Made by a program: the position numbers and the translations under genes | Assembly: GCA_965249005.1 (NCBI GenBank) | Contig: CBDFLD010000020.1 | Coordinates: forward strand, 124,001 to 188,000 | Length of the DNA stretch: 64,000 nucleotides | From: CBDFLD01 sp965249005 | GTDB taxonomy: Bacteria; Acidobacteriota; UBA6911 | Direction: 5' to 3' | Part shown: piece after piece, positions 27,782 through 35,682 of the stretch | Numbering within the stretch: the stretch's first letter is position 1 | Layout: each line of letters opens with the position of its first letter | Notes under the pieces: generated by a model | Database searches by the model: none | Seen by the model: the letters and a program-made list of their open reading frames with translations, nothing else | What the model was told of the DNA's origin: nothing

Positions 27782-28499
27782 CGGCGGTTTTTGAGGGGCA
27801 GGATCATGCCAATCTGTTTCGGGCCGTCCGGCTGCCCGGGACCTTCTTGTATGTCTTTTCTTGATAACGGTTTCCCTTTGCTTCTGGCAAACGAGCACTG
27901 GAGTGGGCAGCGCAACCCCATTTCGGACGATCCAGGAGGATTCTTGCCGGGCGACCCGATTCTAGCGGCAGAAAGGGTCTGGCGGTGGCGGCTGTGTCTT
28001 TAGACCGTGAAACACCGTGAAGCTTTCATTCTACTTGACTTCTGAGCGGGGGAGCTTTAGTTTTTACTCAGCGGCTCCGTCGCTTGAATGGGGTCGAAAG
28101 CAAGGGAACCATCCCGTTGCATGGAGGAAGTGACTCTCTCCGGTTTGTTCCCGGATGAGGCAAAGAAAAAACTTTCCTAAAGGTGCTGATACCCCGATGA
28201 AGAAGATATGAGGAAAGCCCACCGAGGTCGATTCTGCCGCCCTTTCTGAATGGTACGTGTAGTTGTTGTGATCGGCGGCCGTTGAATCTTCCCGGTGAGT
28301 ACGTTTGGCTGGGACATGACGGAAGTCCTCTTTAGACTTGGGATTAAGGTCGGGTGAAGTCAGCCCTCACAGAGACCAGACCAAGCGCCCTGTTTCCGTT
28401 TTGAGCACCGGGGTTCTTTCCAACTCCCCCCTTTCGAGGTTCACTTGTCGCTGGACGAATGGATCCCGTGGAGTCTCGAATGTCGAGGATCATTGTCGC
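27782..28499. other. 718-bp intergenic stretch without a supportable gene
   Basis: Composition is mixed, with several short A+T-rich spots (AAAGAAAAAACTTTCC near 28161) and no reading frame that looks coded. I looked for tRNA, tmRNA, RNase P, 6S and common riboswitch consensus elements and found no match I would defend. It is the leader region for the amidase/actin operon, so promoters or a leader RNA are possible. Confidence 0.45.
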
Positions 28500-29480
28500 A
28501 TGAAACGCATCAAGCGACGCATGCTCAAAGAGCTCGTTGAACAGAATGTCTACCTGATCGAAGGGAAACTTCCTCTCCCACTGCGCCGGTCCGGAAAGAT
28601 CCCGAAGGCGGCTGCCGGAGGGCTGATGGGTGCGCTTGGATTGCTCTTCACCTTCTACTTTGCCGTCAACCTGTCCACGGAGGGTGTGGCCAGCCGGCCG
28701 CGCACGGAGCCCCTGCCGCTCAAGGTGCGGGGCAGCGATGCTCTCAAGAGTCTGGCCGCGCCTAGCCCCATGGATCCAGCCGCGTTGCCGTTGACGGTGC
28801 GAAAAGTGACAATAGACCCAGGCCACGGCGGGTTCAGCGCTGGAACGCGGGCTTCCGCCGGGCTCATCGAGAAGGAGCTGACCCTCGACCTTGCTCTGCG
28901 ACTCCGTGAGTTGCTCGAGGAGGAGTCCTTTGAGGTTGTCATGACACGGGAGGCGGACGTCGCGGTCTCGCTCGAGGAGCGGGCTTACTTCGGCAATGTC
29001 ATAGGTGCCGACATCTTCGTCTCGATCCATGTGAACTGGTTCAAGGACCGCAGGGTCCGGGGAGTGGAAACTTACTACCTCGGACCCACGGAAGACCCGT
29101 TCATTACCCAGCTCGCGGCCGTCGAGAATCGGGAATCGGACTTGGCACTCGCCGATTTCAGGCAGTTGCTCGACGAAATCTACTTCGACTTCCGCAACGA
29201 CTATTCGAAGCAGCTAGCCGGAGCAGTCCAGAAGGCGCTTTATCGATCACTCCGGAAAATCAATCACGGAATCAGGAATCGGGGAGTCAAGAAGGCCCCG
29301 TTTGTTGTGTTGGCTAAGACCAAGATACCCGCTATTCTGGTAGAGGTCTCTTGTCTTTCGAACAAGAAGGAGGCAGAGTTACTGACGCAATCGGACTATC
29401 GCCAGCGTATTGCGGAAGCCCTCTTTTCCGGTATACAGGCATATGCCGATGGCCTCAAAGAGAAAGGATCAGACCTATGA
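28500..29480 (+). CDS. Membrane-anchored N-acetylmuramoyl-L-alanine amidase (Amidase_3)
   Basis: 326 residues from ATG 28500; a longer in-frame start at 28338 adds unlikely sequence. A basic N-terminus (MKRIKRRMLK), one transmembrane helix (residues 40-57) and a linker lead to the zinc amidase domain: H109 in DPGHGG, E124 in LIEKELTL, H177 in SIHVNW and the catalytic Glu in ILVEVSCLSN. It cleaves the amide between MurNAc and the peptide stem in peptidoglycan, acting on the periplasmic side. The stop overlaps the next ATG by 4 bp (ATGA), so the amidase and the actin-like protein are translationally coupled. Confidence 0.93.
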   Translation: MKRIKRRMLKELVEQNVYLIEGKLPLPLRRSGKIPKAAAGGLMGALGLLFTFYFAVNLSTEGVASRPRTEPLPLKVRGSDALKSLAAPSPMDPAALPLTVRKVTIDPGHGGFSAGTRASAGLIEKELTLDLALRLRELLEEESFEVVMTREADVAVSLEERAYFGNVIGADIFVSIHVNWFKDRRVRGVETYYLGPTEDPFITQLAAVENRESDLALADFRQLLDEIYFDFRNDYSKQLAGAVQKALYRSLRKINHGIRNRGVKKAPFVVLAKTKIPAILVEVSCLSNKKEAELLTQSDYRQRIAEALFSGIQAYADGLKEKGSDL

Positions 29481-30526
29481 GCGATGAAAAGAAGAAAAAT
29501 GGCAACCTTCTGGTTGGAATCGACCTGGGAACCTCCCGCAGCTCGATTTCAGCATCCAATGGCGAGCGACATGTTATTGAGAGTTACGTCGGTTGGCCTG
29601 CCGATATGGTCGCCCAGAAAGTACTGAAGAAAAAACTCCTCATTGGGGCCGAGGCCCTCGAGAACCGCCCCATGCTGGATCTGCACCGGCCGCTCGAAGA
29701 GGGACTGATCAAGGAGGGCTCATCAAAAGACGAACAAGCTGTTCGCGAACTGTTGCGACATCTTCTGCAACTCGTGGCTTCGGGCAAGGAGAAGAACGGT
29801 TCCGGAGTCCGCGCGGTGGTCGGAGTTCCAGCTAAGACATTGCGCGTAAACAAACAACACCTTCGCTCGGCCATGCAAGGTATGGTCGATGCGATCATGA
29901 TCGTATCCGAGCCTTTCGCCGTTGCTTATGGAATGGAGGCCTTGCTTCATACCATGATCATCGACATCGGGGCCGGAACGGCCGACTTTTGTATCATGCA
30001 TGGACGTCTCCCAACCGACGAGGACCAGCGCACGTTGACGAACGCGGGCGATTGGCTCGATGAGCAGCTGAGCCTCGCCATTCGCGAGAAGTACCCCGAC
30101 GCCAAGTTCTCGGTTCATATGGTGCGAGAATGGAAAGAGAAGTGGAGCTTTGTGGGCGAGTCGAAAGAGCAAATAAAGGTCAATGTGCCGGTAGCCGGTA
30201 AGCCCGCGGAACTGAACCTCACCGAACCGATCCGAAGCACGTGCGAGGCGCTGGTCCCACCGGTAGTTGAGACGGTTACCGATCTACTGTACCGGGTGGA
30301 ACCCGAATATCAAGAGAAGGTGCGCAGCAACATCATTTTGACCGGGGGAACGGCCCAGATTCGGGGATTGGGTGCCCGGCTGCAAGAGGAGCTAGCCGAA
30401 GTCGGCGGCGGGAGCGTGCAGGTCGTCGAGGATCCGATCTTTATCGGCTCGGATGGAAGCCTGGCCATTGCAGGGGACGCGCCGGACGCGGATTGGGAAA
30501 AACTGATCGCGAAGGTCGAGGGATGA
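29477..30526 (+). CDS. MamK-like bacterial actin (filament-forming ATPase homologue)
   Basis: 349 residues with the actin-fold nucleotide motifs: phosphate-1 GIDLGTSRSSIS, phosphate-2 IDIGAGTADFCIMHG and the adenosine loop ILTGGTAQIRGLG. Beyond the general fold, many segments agree with magnetosome MamK rather than MreB, ParM or DnaK: ESYVGWP, the RPLEEGLIKEG block, GVPAKTLRVNK, IVSEPFAVAYG, DQRTLTNAGDWLDEQL, KYPDAKFSVHMVREWKEKWSFV, VPVAGKP and CEALVPPVVET. No other magnetosome gene is in the window. MamK filaments position magnetosomes; MamK-like proteins outside magnetosome islands are known but less understood. Coupled to the amidase by a 4-bp overlap. Confidence 0.9.
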   Translation: MSDEKKKNGNLLVGIDLGTSRSSISASNGERHVIESYVGWPADMVAQKVLKKKLLIGAEALENRPMLDLHRPLEEGLIKEGSSKDEQAVRELLRHLLQLVASGKEKNGSGVRAVVGVPAKTLRVNKQHLRSAMQGMVDAIMIVSEPFAVAYGMEALLHTMIIDIGAGTADFCIMHGRLPTDEDQRTLTNAGDWLDEQLSLAIREKYPDAKFSVHMVREWKEKWSFVGESKEQIKVNVPVAGKPAELNLTEPIRSTCEALVPPVVETVTDLLYRVEPEYQEKVRSNIILTGGTAQIRGLGARLQEELAEVGGGSVQVVEDPIFIGSDGSLAIAGDAPDADWEKLIAKVEG

Positions 30527-30597
30527 GGCACCGGGCAACCGCACTTTTGCCCTGGAGCCCGGACAATCTTCTCCCGTGAAGCCCAGTCCCTGAGAGA

Positions 30598-31071
30598 TCA
30601 ACGGATCTTTCCGTAGTGGCGGGCTCTTTCGAGGCTCTTGAGAATTCTCTCTTCGCTTTTGGCACCGAAGCCACGAAGGGTGCGGATTTCCTGCTGCTTC
30701 AGCGAGTATTCCAGACCCGCAACACTGTGGATTCCCAATTCTCGGTAGAGAGTCCGGACCTTCTTTGGACCCAATCCCGGGATCAACAACAACTCGAGCA
30801 AGCCTTCGGGAAACAACCCCTGAAGGCGATCGTGTTCCACGGACCGACCTGTCGAAACGAGCTCGCCAATAACCGATGAGAGTCCCTTCCCGACTCCGGG
30901 AAGATCCGTCAGCGTTCCTTGCTGAACCGCATCACCCAGATCACCTTCCCATTCGTCCAGACTCTGAGCCCCGTTTCGGTAGGCCATCACCTCAAACGGA
31001 TTTGCTTCGGAGAGCTCGAGAATATCGCCCATCTGCTCGAGAGCTCGCACGATTTGAGCCTTGTCCATCAT
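30598..31071 (-). CDS. Stand-alone HhH domain protein resembling the PolX N-terminus
   Basis: 157 residues. The sequence follows the first part of bacterial family X DNA polymerases: an N-terminal 8-kDa-like segment (MDKAQIVRALEQMGDILELSEANPFEVMAYRNGAQSL) and two helix-hairpin-helix motifs (LTDLPGVGKGLSSVIGELVSTG and LLLIPGLGPKKVRTLYRELGI). The polymerase and PHP domains (another 400 residues) are absent and there is a clean stop, so it is a DNA-binding fragment or a naturally short protein. Convergent with the actin gene (72 bp gap). Confidence 0.85.
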   Translation of the reverse strand: MMDKAQIVRALEQMGDILELSEANPFEVMAYRNGAQSLDEWEGDLGDAVQQGTLTDLPGVGKGLSSVIGELVSTGRSVEHDRLQGLFPEGLLELLLIPGLGPKKVRTLYRELGIHSVAGLEYSLKQQEIRTLRGFGAKSEERILKSLERARHYGKIR

Positions 31072-31301
31072 TGCACCTATTGGAATCAGGCGTCCCGTCT
31101 ACTGGATCCTATTGACTATAACTCAGTGCTCCAGTTTGTAAATACTCCGCTATCTGCATAGCCATCCGCTTTCCGAGCACCGAGCCGCGACATGCGGACA
31201 GCGCTGAGCGGAGAGCGGAAAGCGGTCTGCTATAATCGGGCTCTGAATTTCTTGGGACGGTTTTGCTCTCGCGCAAATATGGATGGTTGGGTGAGCCTGC
31301 A

Positions 31302-33410
31302 ATGTTGAATCGCTGCCGCGTAGTGGAACTCGTGGGCTTTGCATTTTTTCCCTGGCTTGCCCTTTGCAGCTGCCAGAAGCAGCTCCCACAGGATCCTCCG
31401 AAGATCCGCACCGTCGCCGTTCAAAGAATCGATGACGAGTCCTTGCGCAAGAGCGATCAGCGCTGGGCGGACTGGTTGATGCATGGAAGAACCTATGGCG
31501 AGCAACGGTTCAGTCCGCTGAAGCAGATCAATGCCGGCAACATCGAGCAGTTGGGCTTGGCCTGGGTCTACGATACTCAAACCAAGCGCGGACTCGAAGC
31601 CACGCCTCTCGTTGTAGACGGAATCCTCTTTGCGACAGGGCCGTGGAGTGTCGTACTGGCTGTCGAAGCCCGGACTGGGGAGCTCCTCTGGAAGTACGAC
31701 CCCGCAGTGCCGAAGACGTACGGCGCTCTGGCATGCTGCGATGTCGTCAACCGGGGCGTGGCGATCTACTCGGGAAAGATCTATGCCGGTGTCTTGGATG
31801 GACGCCTCGTGGCACTCGATTCGGAAACCGGTGACGTGGTTTGGGAGACGGTAACGGTGGACCAAAGTCTTCCCTACACGATTACCGGCGCGCCTCGAGT
31901 CGTCAAGGGGAGAGTCGTGATCGGAAACAGCGGGGCGGAGTACGGGGTGCGTGGATATGTATCGGCTTACGAGGCGGATACGGGCGAGCTCGCCTGGCGC
32001 ACCTACACGGTGCCGGGAGATCCCGCGAAACCGTTCGAGTCCGAAGCGCTGGAGCGGGCGGCGGAAACCTGGAAGGGTCGGGATTGGTGGAAGATGGGAG
32101 GAGGAGGGACGGTTGGGGATTCCTTCGCCTACGATCCTGAGTTGGATCTTCTCTACGTCGGGACAGGAAGCGGATCTCCGTGGAACCGACGCATCCGGAG
32201 CCCCGGGGGAGGGGACAACTTGTATGTGGCTGCGGTCCTGGCCCTGCGGCCAGATTCCGGAAAGCTGGTGTGGCATTATCAGACAACCCCCGGCGATACC
32301 TGGGGCTATGCGGCGACGCAGCACATGATCCTCGCCGACTTGGTGTGGGAGGAACAACCACGAAAAGTGCTCATGCAGGCACCGAAGAACGGTTTCTTTT
32401 ACTTGCTCGATCGAGCCACCGGAGAACTTCTGTCTGCAGAGCCGTATATCACGGTGACCTGGGCGTTGGGGGTAGACCAAGACACGGGGCGCCCCATCGA
32501 AGCCAGGGGAAACCGTTATCGTCGTGGCCCTGCGTTGGTCAAACCGACTAGCCTGGGCGGACACAATTGGCAACCGATGTCGTTCAACCCGGATACGGGC
32601 CTGGTTTATATTCCTGCACACGATGTGGCCTCGATCTATTCGGAGGAGGATGATTTTTCATACCGGCCGGGAACCTGGAACACCGGCGTGGATTTCGGAG
32701 TGGTTCGTGATTTGCCGCCGGCTCTCGCATCCGGGGTGCTTCTCGCCTGGGATCCGGTCGAGCAGAAGGTCCGCTGGCGCGTGCGACACCCGAGTCCCTG
32801 GAACGGTGGAACTCTGACCACGGCGGGAAATCTCGTGTTTCAGGGAACAGCCGATGGACGCCTCGTTGCGTATCGCGCAGACAACGGGGAGCAAGTCTGG
32901 GAGACCCGGGCCGGTACCGGGATCTTGGCGGCGCCGGTTACCTACATGGTCGACGGTCAGCAGTACGTCTCGGTGATGGCTGGGTGGGGTGGAGCCTTTG
33001 CCCTTTCCGGTGGTGAGGCCGCGGCCGCCAGTCAAGTCGGCGGAGTGGGAAGTCTGTTGTCGTTCACTCTCGGAGGAAAAAAAAGTGTGAGTGTCCAGAG
33101 ACCGGATCCTCGGCCGGCGCTCGCTTCGGTGGCCCTGGACGCTTCCTCGGCGCAGATTGAGGAGGGAGCGCGGCTGTACGCGCGATGGTGCGTCCGGTGT
33201 CACGGAATGGGGGCGGTGGGAGGAGGTGCGATCTCAGATCCGCGGCATTCGAGCAGGGAGACCTTCGAGGGCTATCCGGAAATCGTTTTGAACGGAGCCT
33301 TGGAGGAGGCCGGAATGCCGTCTTTCGAGCGATGGCTCGGCCTGGGAGAAGTGGAGGCCATTCGTTCGTATGTTTTGAAACGACTTTCCGAGATTGAATC
33401 TCGGAAGTAA
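31302..33410 (+). CDS. PQQ-dependent alcohol dehydrogenase with C-terminal cytochrome c domain
   Basis: 702 residues from ATG 31302. A signal peptide with a possible lipobox near ALCSC leads to an eight-bladed PQQ propeller with W-motifs, the vicinal disulfide Cys pair in ALACCDVVNRG, and the substrate/PQQ residues typical of quinoprotein alcohol dehydrogenases (PGDTWGYAATQ, GGHNWQPMSFNP). The last 100 residues hold one heme site, CVRCHG, with a likely Met ligand in GMPSF, as in quinohemoprotein dehydrogenases. It oxidises an alcohol or sugar in the periplasm and feeds electrons to a cytochrome chain. No adjacent PQQ biosynthesis genes. Confidence 0.93.
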   Translation: MLNRCRVVELVGFAFFPWLALCSCQKQLPQDPPKIRTVAVQRIDDESLRKSDQRWADWLMHGRTYGEQRFSPLKQINAGNIEQLGLAWVYDTQTKRGLEATPLVVDGILFATGPWSVVLAVEARTGELLWKYDPAVPKTYGALACCDVVNRGVAIYSGKIYAGVLDGRLVALDSETGDVVWETVTVDQSLPYTITGAPRVVKGRVVIGNSGAEYGVRGYVSAYEADTGELAWRTYTVPGDPAKPFESEALERAAETWKGRDWWKMGGGGTVGDSFAYDPELDLLYVGTGSGSPWNRRIRSPGGGDNLYVAAVLALRPDSGKLVWHYQTTPGDTWGYAATQHMILADLVWEEQPRKVLMQAPKNGFFYLLDRATGELLSAEPYITVTWALGVDQDTGRPIEARGNRYRRGPALVKPTSLGGHNWQPMSFNPDTGLVYIPAHDVASIYSEEDDFSYRPGTWNTGVDFGVVRDLPPALASGVLLAWDPVEQKVRWRVRHPSPWNGGTLTTAGNLVFQGTADGRLVAYRADNGEQVWETRAGTGILAAPVTYMVDGQQYVSVMAGWGGAFALSGGEAAAASQVGGVGSLLSFTLGGKKSVSVQRPDPRPALASVALDASSAQIEEGARLYARWCVRCHGMGAVGGGAISDPRHSSRETFEGYPEIVLNGALEEAGMPSFERWLGLGEVEAIRSYVLKRLSEIESRK

Positions 33411-33564
33411 CATCACTTTGTTGCCAGGCAGGAGGAGGTCTGGTTCCGGTCTTCCCGGCATCCAACAATCTCGAGGACGCAACGCGCGCCAGGAACCGCC
33501 GGGTGGAGCTCGTGCGCAAACTGCAATAGCTTCGCGCGGAATCAGCGCGTGCCGAGTGACGAGT

Positions 33565-34410
33565 GTGACTGACTACCTGAAAGACGAAATAGACTACGAC
33601 GACCCTTCCATCGCTTCCGGGATCGATGAACTGTCGTTGTGGTCTTCACGGTTTGGGTTGCTGCTCTTCCGACATCTGGAGTTTCAAAGGAACCTCGAGA
33701 TTTTGGATCTTGGCTGTGGTACCGGTTTCCCACTCTTGGAGCTTGCCAACACCTATGGACGCAGCTGCCGGTTGGTGGGAATCGATATCTGGGAGCAGGC
33801 TCTGCGGCGGGCGGCTTGCAAGCTTCGGATGCATCGCGGGCGGAATGTCGAACTTGTTCTTGGGGACGGGGCGCACATGCCGTTTGGCTCTTCCCGATTC
33901 GACCTTATTGTGTCAAACCTCGGAATCAACAATTTTGAAGATCCGGAAACCACGCTTCTGGAGTGTGCGCGCGTGGCCAAGGTTGGGGGTCGCCTGATCC
34001 TGACGACGAATACCAAGGGACACTTGAAGGAGTTTTACGATATTTTTCGCCGGGTCTTGCAGGCTTCAGGAGCAGACTACGTTACGCGGTTCGAGGAAAA
34101 CGAGGACCACCGAGCCACCCCGGAGTCGCTCCGTGCGCTCATCGAGACTTGCGGCTTCGAAGTTGTTCGCACCGTCAAGGATGAGTTTGAGCTGCGTTAC
34201 CAGGATTCCGACGCATTCTTCAGACACCCACTGACCCGGCTGGGGTTTCTGGACGGCTGGCGAGCTGTTCTGGACCCCGAGGAAGAGCTAGAAATATTTT
34301 CGACCCTGGAGCAGAAACTCGATGAGCTTGCCGCCGAAAAAGGCGAGCTTCGAATGACCGTCCCAATGCTTTTAGTGGAGTGTGTGGCAAGTGGCATCGG
34401 GTCCCCGTGA
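33565..34410 (+). CDS. SAM-dependent class I methyltransferase
   Basis: 281 residues from GTG 33565 (an upstream extension overlaps the preceding gene and looks non-coding). Motif I is LDLGCGTGFPLLELA, followed by GIDIWEQALRRA, the acidic LVLGDGAHMPF and motif IV-like FDLIVSNLGINNF. The C-terminal helices are charged. The substrate is not identifiable; the form resembles UbiE-type small-molecule methyltransferases. Confidence 0.88.
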   Translation: MTDYLKDEIDYDDPSIASGIDELSLWSSRFGLLLFRHLEFQRNLEILDLGCGTGFPLLELANTYGRSCRLVGIDIWEQALRRAACKLRMHRGRNVELVLGDGAHMPFGSSRFDLIVSNLGINNFEDPETTLLECARVAKVGGRLILTTNTKGHLKEFYDIFRRVLQASGADYVTRFEENEDHRATPESLRALIETCGFEVVRTVKDEFELRYQDSDAFFRHPLTRLGFLDGWRAVLDPEEELEIFSTLEQKLDELAAEKGELRMTVPMLLVECVASGIGSP

Positions 34411-34517
34411 CCCCAGTGCACTTTCCGCTTCTATGGGCGTAGGCCGCACAATCCGCGCGCGGCAGGGTGAATCTCGGTACGGTGATGGCCACGGAATTCG
34501 ATTACAGTGAGGCTGAT

Positions 34518-35018
34518 ATGTCTGACTCCGAAGCAATTGAACGAAGAGTGTTTGCTATCCTGGAGGCATCTGGGAATCCCTACAAGGTCCATCGATGCGA
34601 CCCCTCCATTGCCGACACCGCCGAGTTCTGTGATCATTACGGAATCTCTCCCGGCAAGTCGGGAAACATCCTTATCGTGGTATCGAAGAAGGAACCCAAA
34701 CATTATGCGGCCTGCTGTGTGCTCGCCACTACACGAGTTGACGTGAATCACACCGTTCGAAGTCTCATGGGGGGACGGCGATTGTCTTTTGCCAGCGCCG
34801 ACGAGACGGTTTCAGTGACCGGCATGATGGTCGGTGGAGTGACTCCCTTCGGATTGCCTGCGGAACTTCCCTTCTTTGTCGATAGTCGTGTCATGGAATG
34901 TGACACCGTCGTATTCGGAGGCGGCAGCCGTTCTTGCAAGATCGAAGCGCCTCCGGAGGTTTTGAAGAGTCTGCCAGGTATGACGCTGGTTGAGGGCCTT
35001 GCGGTTCCACGTCGGTAA
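34518..35018 (+). CDS. YbaK/ProX-like aminoacyl-tRNA deacylase
   Basis: 166 residues from ATG 34518, which has a GAGG ribosome site; in-frame starts at 34467 and 34485 would add 11 to 17 residues. The fold signature includes PSIADTAEFCDHYGISPGKSGNILIVV and the catalytic-loop region ETVSVTGMMVGGVTPFGLP, characteristic of the YbaK/EbsC family that hydrolyses mischarged Cys-tRNA(Pro)-like species. The conserved lysine often seen at ..K..GK is replaced by SKKEPK. Confidence 0.85.
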   Translation: MSDSEAIERRVFAILEASGNPYKVHRCDPSIADTAEFCDHYGISPGKSGNILIVVSKKEPKHYAACCVLATTRVDVNHTVRSLMGGRRLSFASADETVSVTGMMVGGVTPFGLPAELPFFVDSRVMECDTVVFGGGSRSCKIEAPPEVLKSLPGMTLVEGLAVPRR

Positions 35019-35128
35019 CCGGCAAGTTTACCGGCGGGATATAGCCACGTGTTATTGTGTTCTGGCAACCCAAGAATCGTCCTACTCTCAGACATGGGGA
35101 GTGTTTACTCGGAATTGGAGGAAAGAAT

Positions 35129-35608
35129 ATGGTTGAAGGTCTGGTGGCGGAATTGAAAAGCAGCAAAGAGTTCTTTGACCGGTCGACACGATGTTTGAAG
35201 GAAGAAAACTCGGATTACAGGCCGGTGGAGGGGATGTTTTCCGTGGCGGGGCAGATGGCTCATGTCGCGCAAACGATCGATTGGTTTCTCGAGGGGGCGT
35301 TTGGGACTGGATTCGATCTCGACTTCGAGAAACACTCCAAAGCCGTTTCTTCGGTGGGCTCGGTGAACGATGCGCGGAAGTGGATCGAAGAATCATTTGC
35401 CCGGGCGATTGCGCTCCTCGAGTCGAAGTCGGCCGAGGAGCTTGCTCATCCCATGCCCGAAGGTCCCATCATGGGCGGCATGCCCCGCCTGACTGTCGTT
35501 GGCGCGATGGTCGAGCATACGGCTCATCATCGAGGCGCTCTGACCGTGTATTCCAGAACCCTCGGCCACGTGCCCCCGATGCCCTACGTGGAAACCGAGG
35601 GCGCCTGA
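35129..35608 (+). CDS. DinB-family metal-binding protein
   Basis: 159 residues from ATG 35129, with a GGAGGAAAG ribosome site. The metal-binding histidines of the DinB four-helix bundle are visible: AGQMAHVAQTIDWFL and MVEHTAHHRGALTVYSRTLG. Such proteins are thiol S-transferases or metal-dependent enzymes of unknown substrate. Unrelated to SOS DNA polymerase IV. Confidence 0.9.
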   Translation: MVEGLVAELKSSKEFFDRSTRCLKEENSDYRPVEGMFSVAGQMAHVAQTIDWFLEGAFGTGFDLDFEKHSKAVSSVGSVNDARKWIEESFARAIALLESKSAEELAHPMPEGPIMGGMPRLTVVGAMVEHTAHHRGALTVYSRTLGHVPPMPYVETEGA

Positions 35609-35682
35609 GTCGCGGGCCTTTACCATGCTCGAGTGGTGCAGACCGGTGCCGGCAGTGGTCTTTAACAATTAGGTGCTCGCAT

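Noticed and set aside
27782..28499. Possible 6S RNA, tmRNA or riboswitch in the leader of the amidase operon
   Set aside because: No consensus element (TPP, SAM, cobalamin, c-di-GMP, tmRNA tail) could be found by eye.
29477..30526. DnaK or MreB annotation for the actin-fold protein
   Set aside because: The specific segments match MamK better; DnaK would be nearly twice as long and MreB lacks these blocks.
31230..32621. 463-codon open frame on the minus strand
   Set aside because: Antisense to the PQQ alcohol dehydrogenase, which has the CC pair and all blades.
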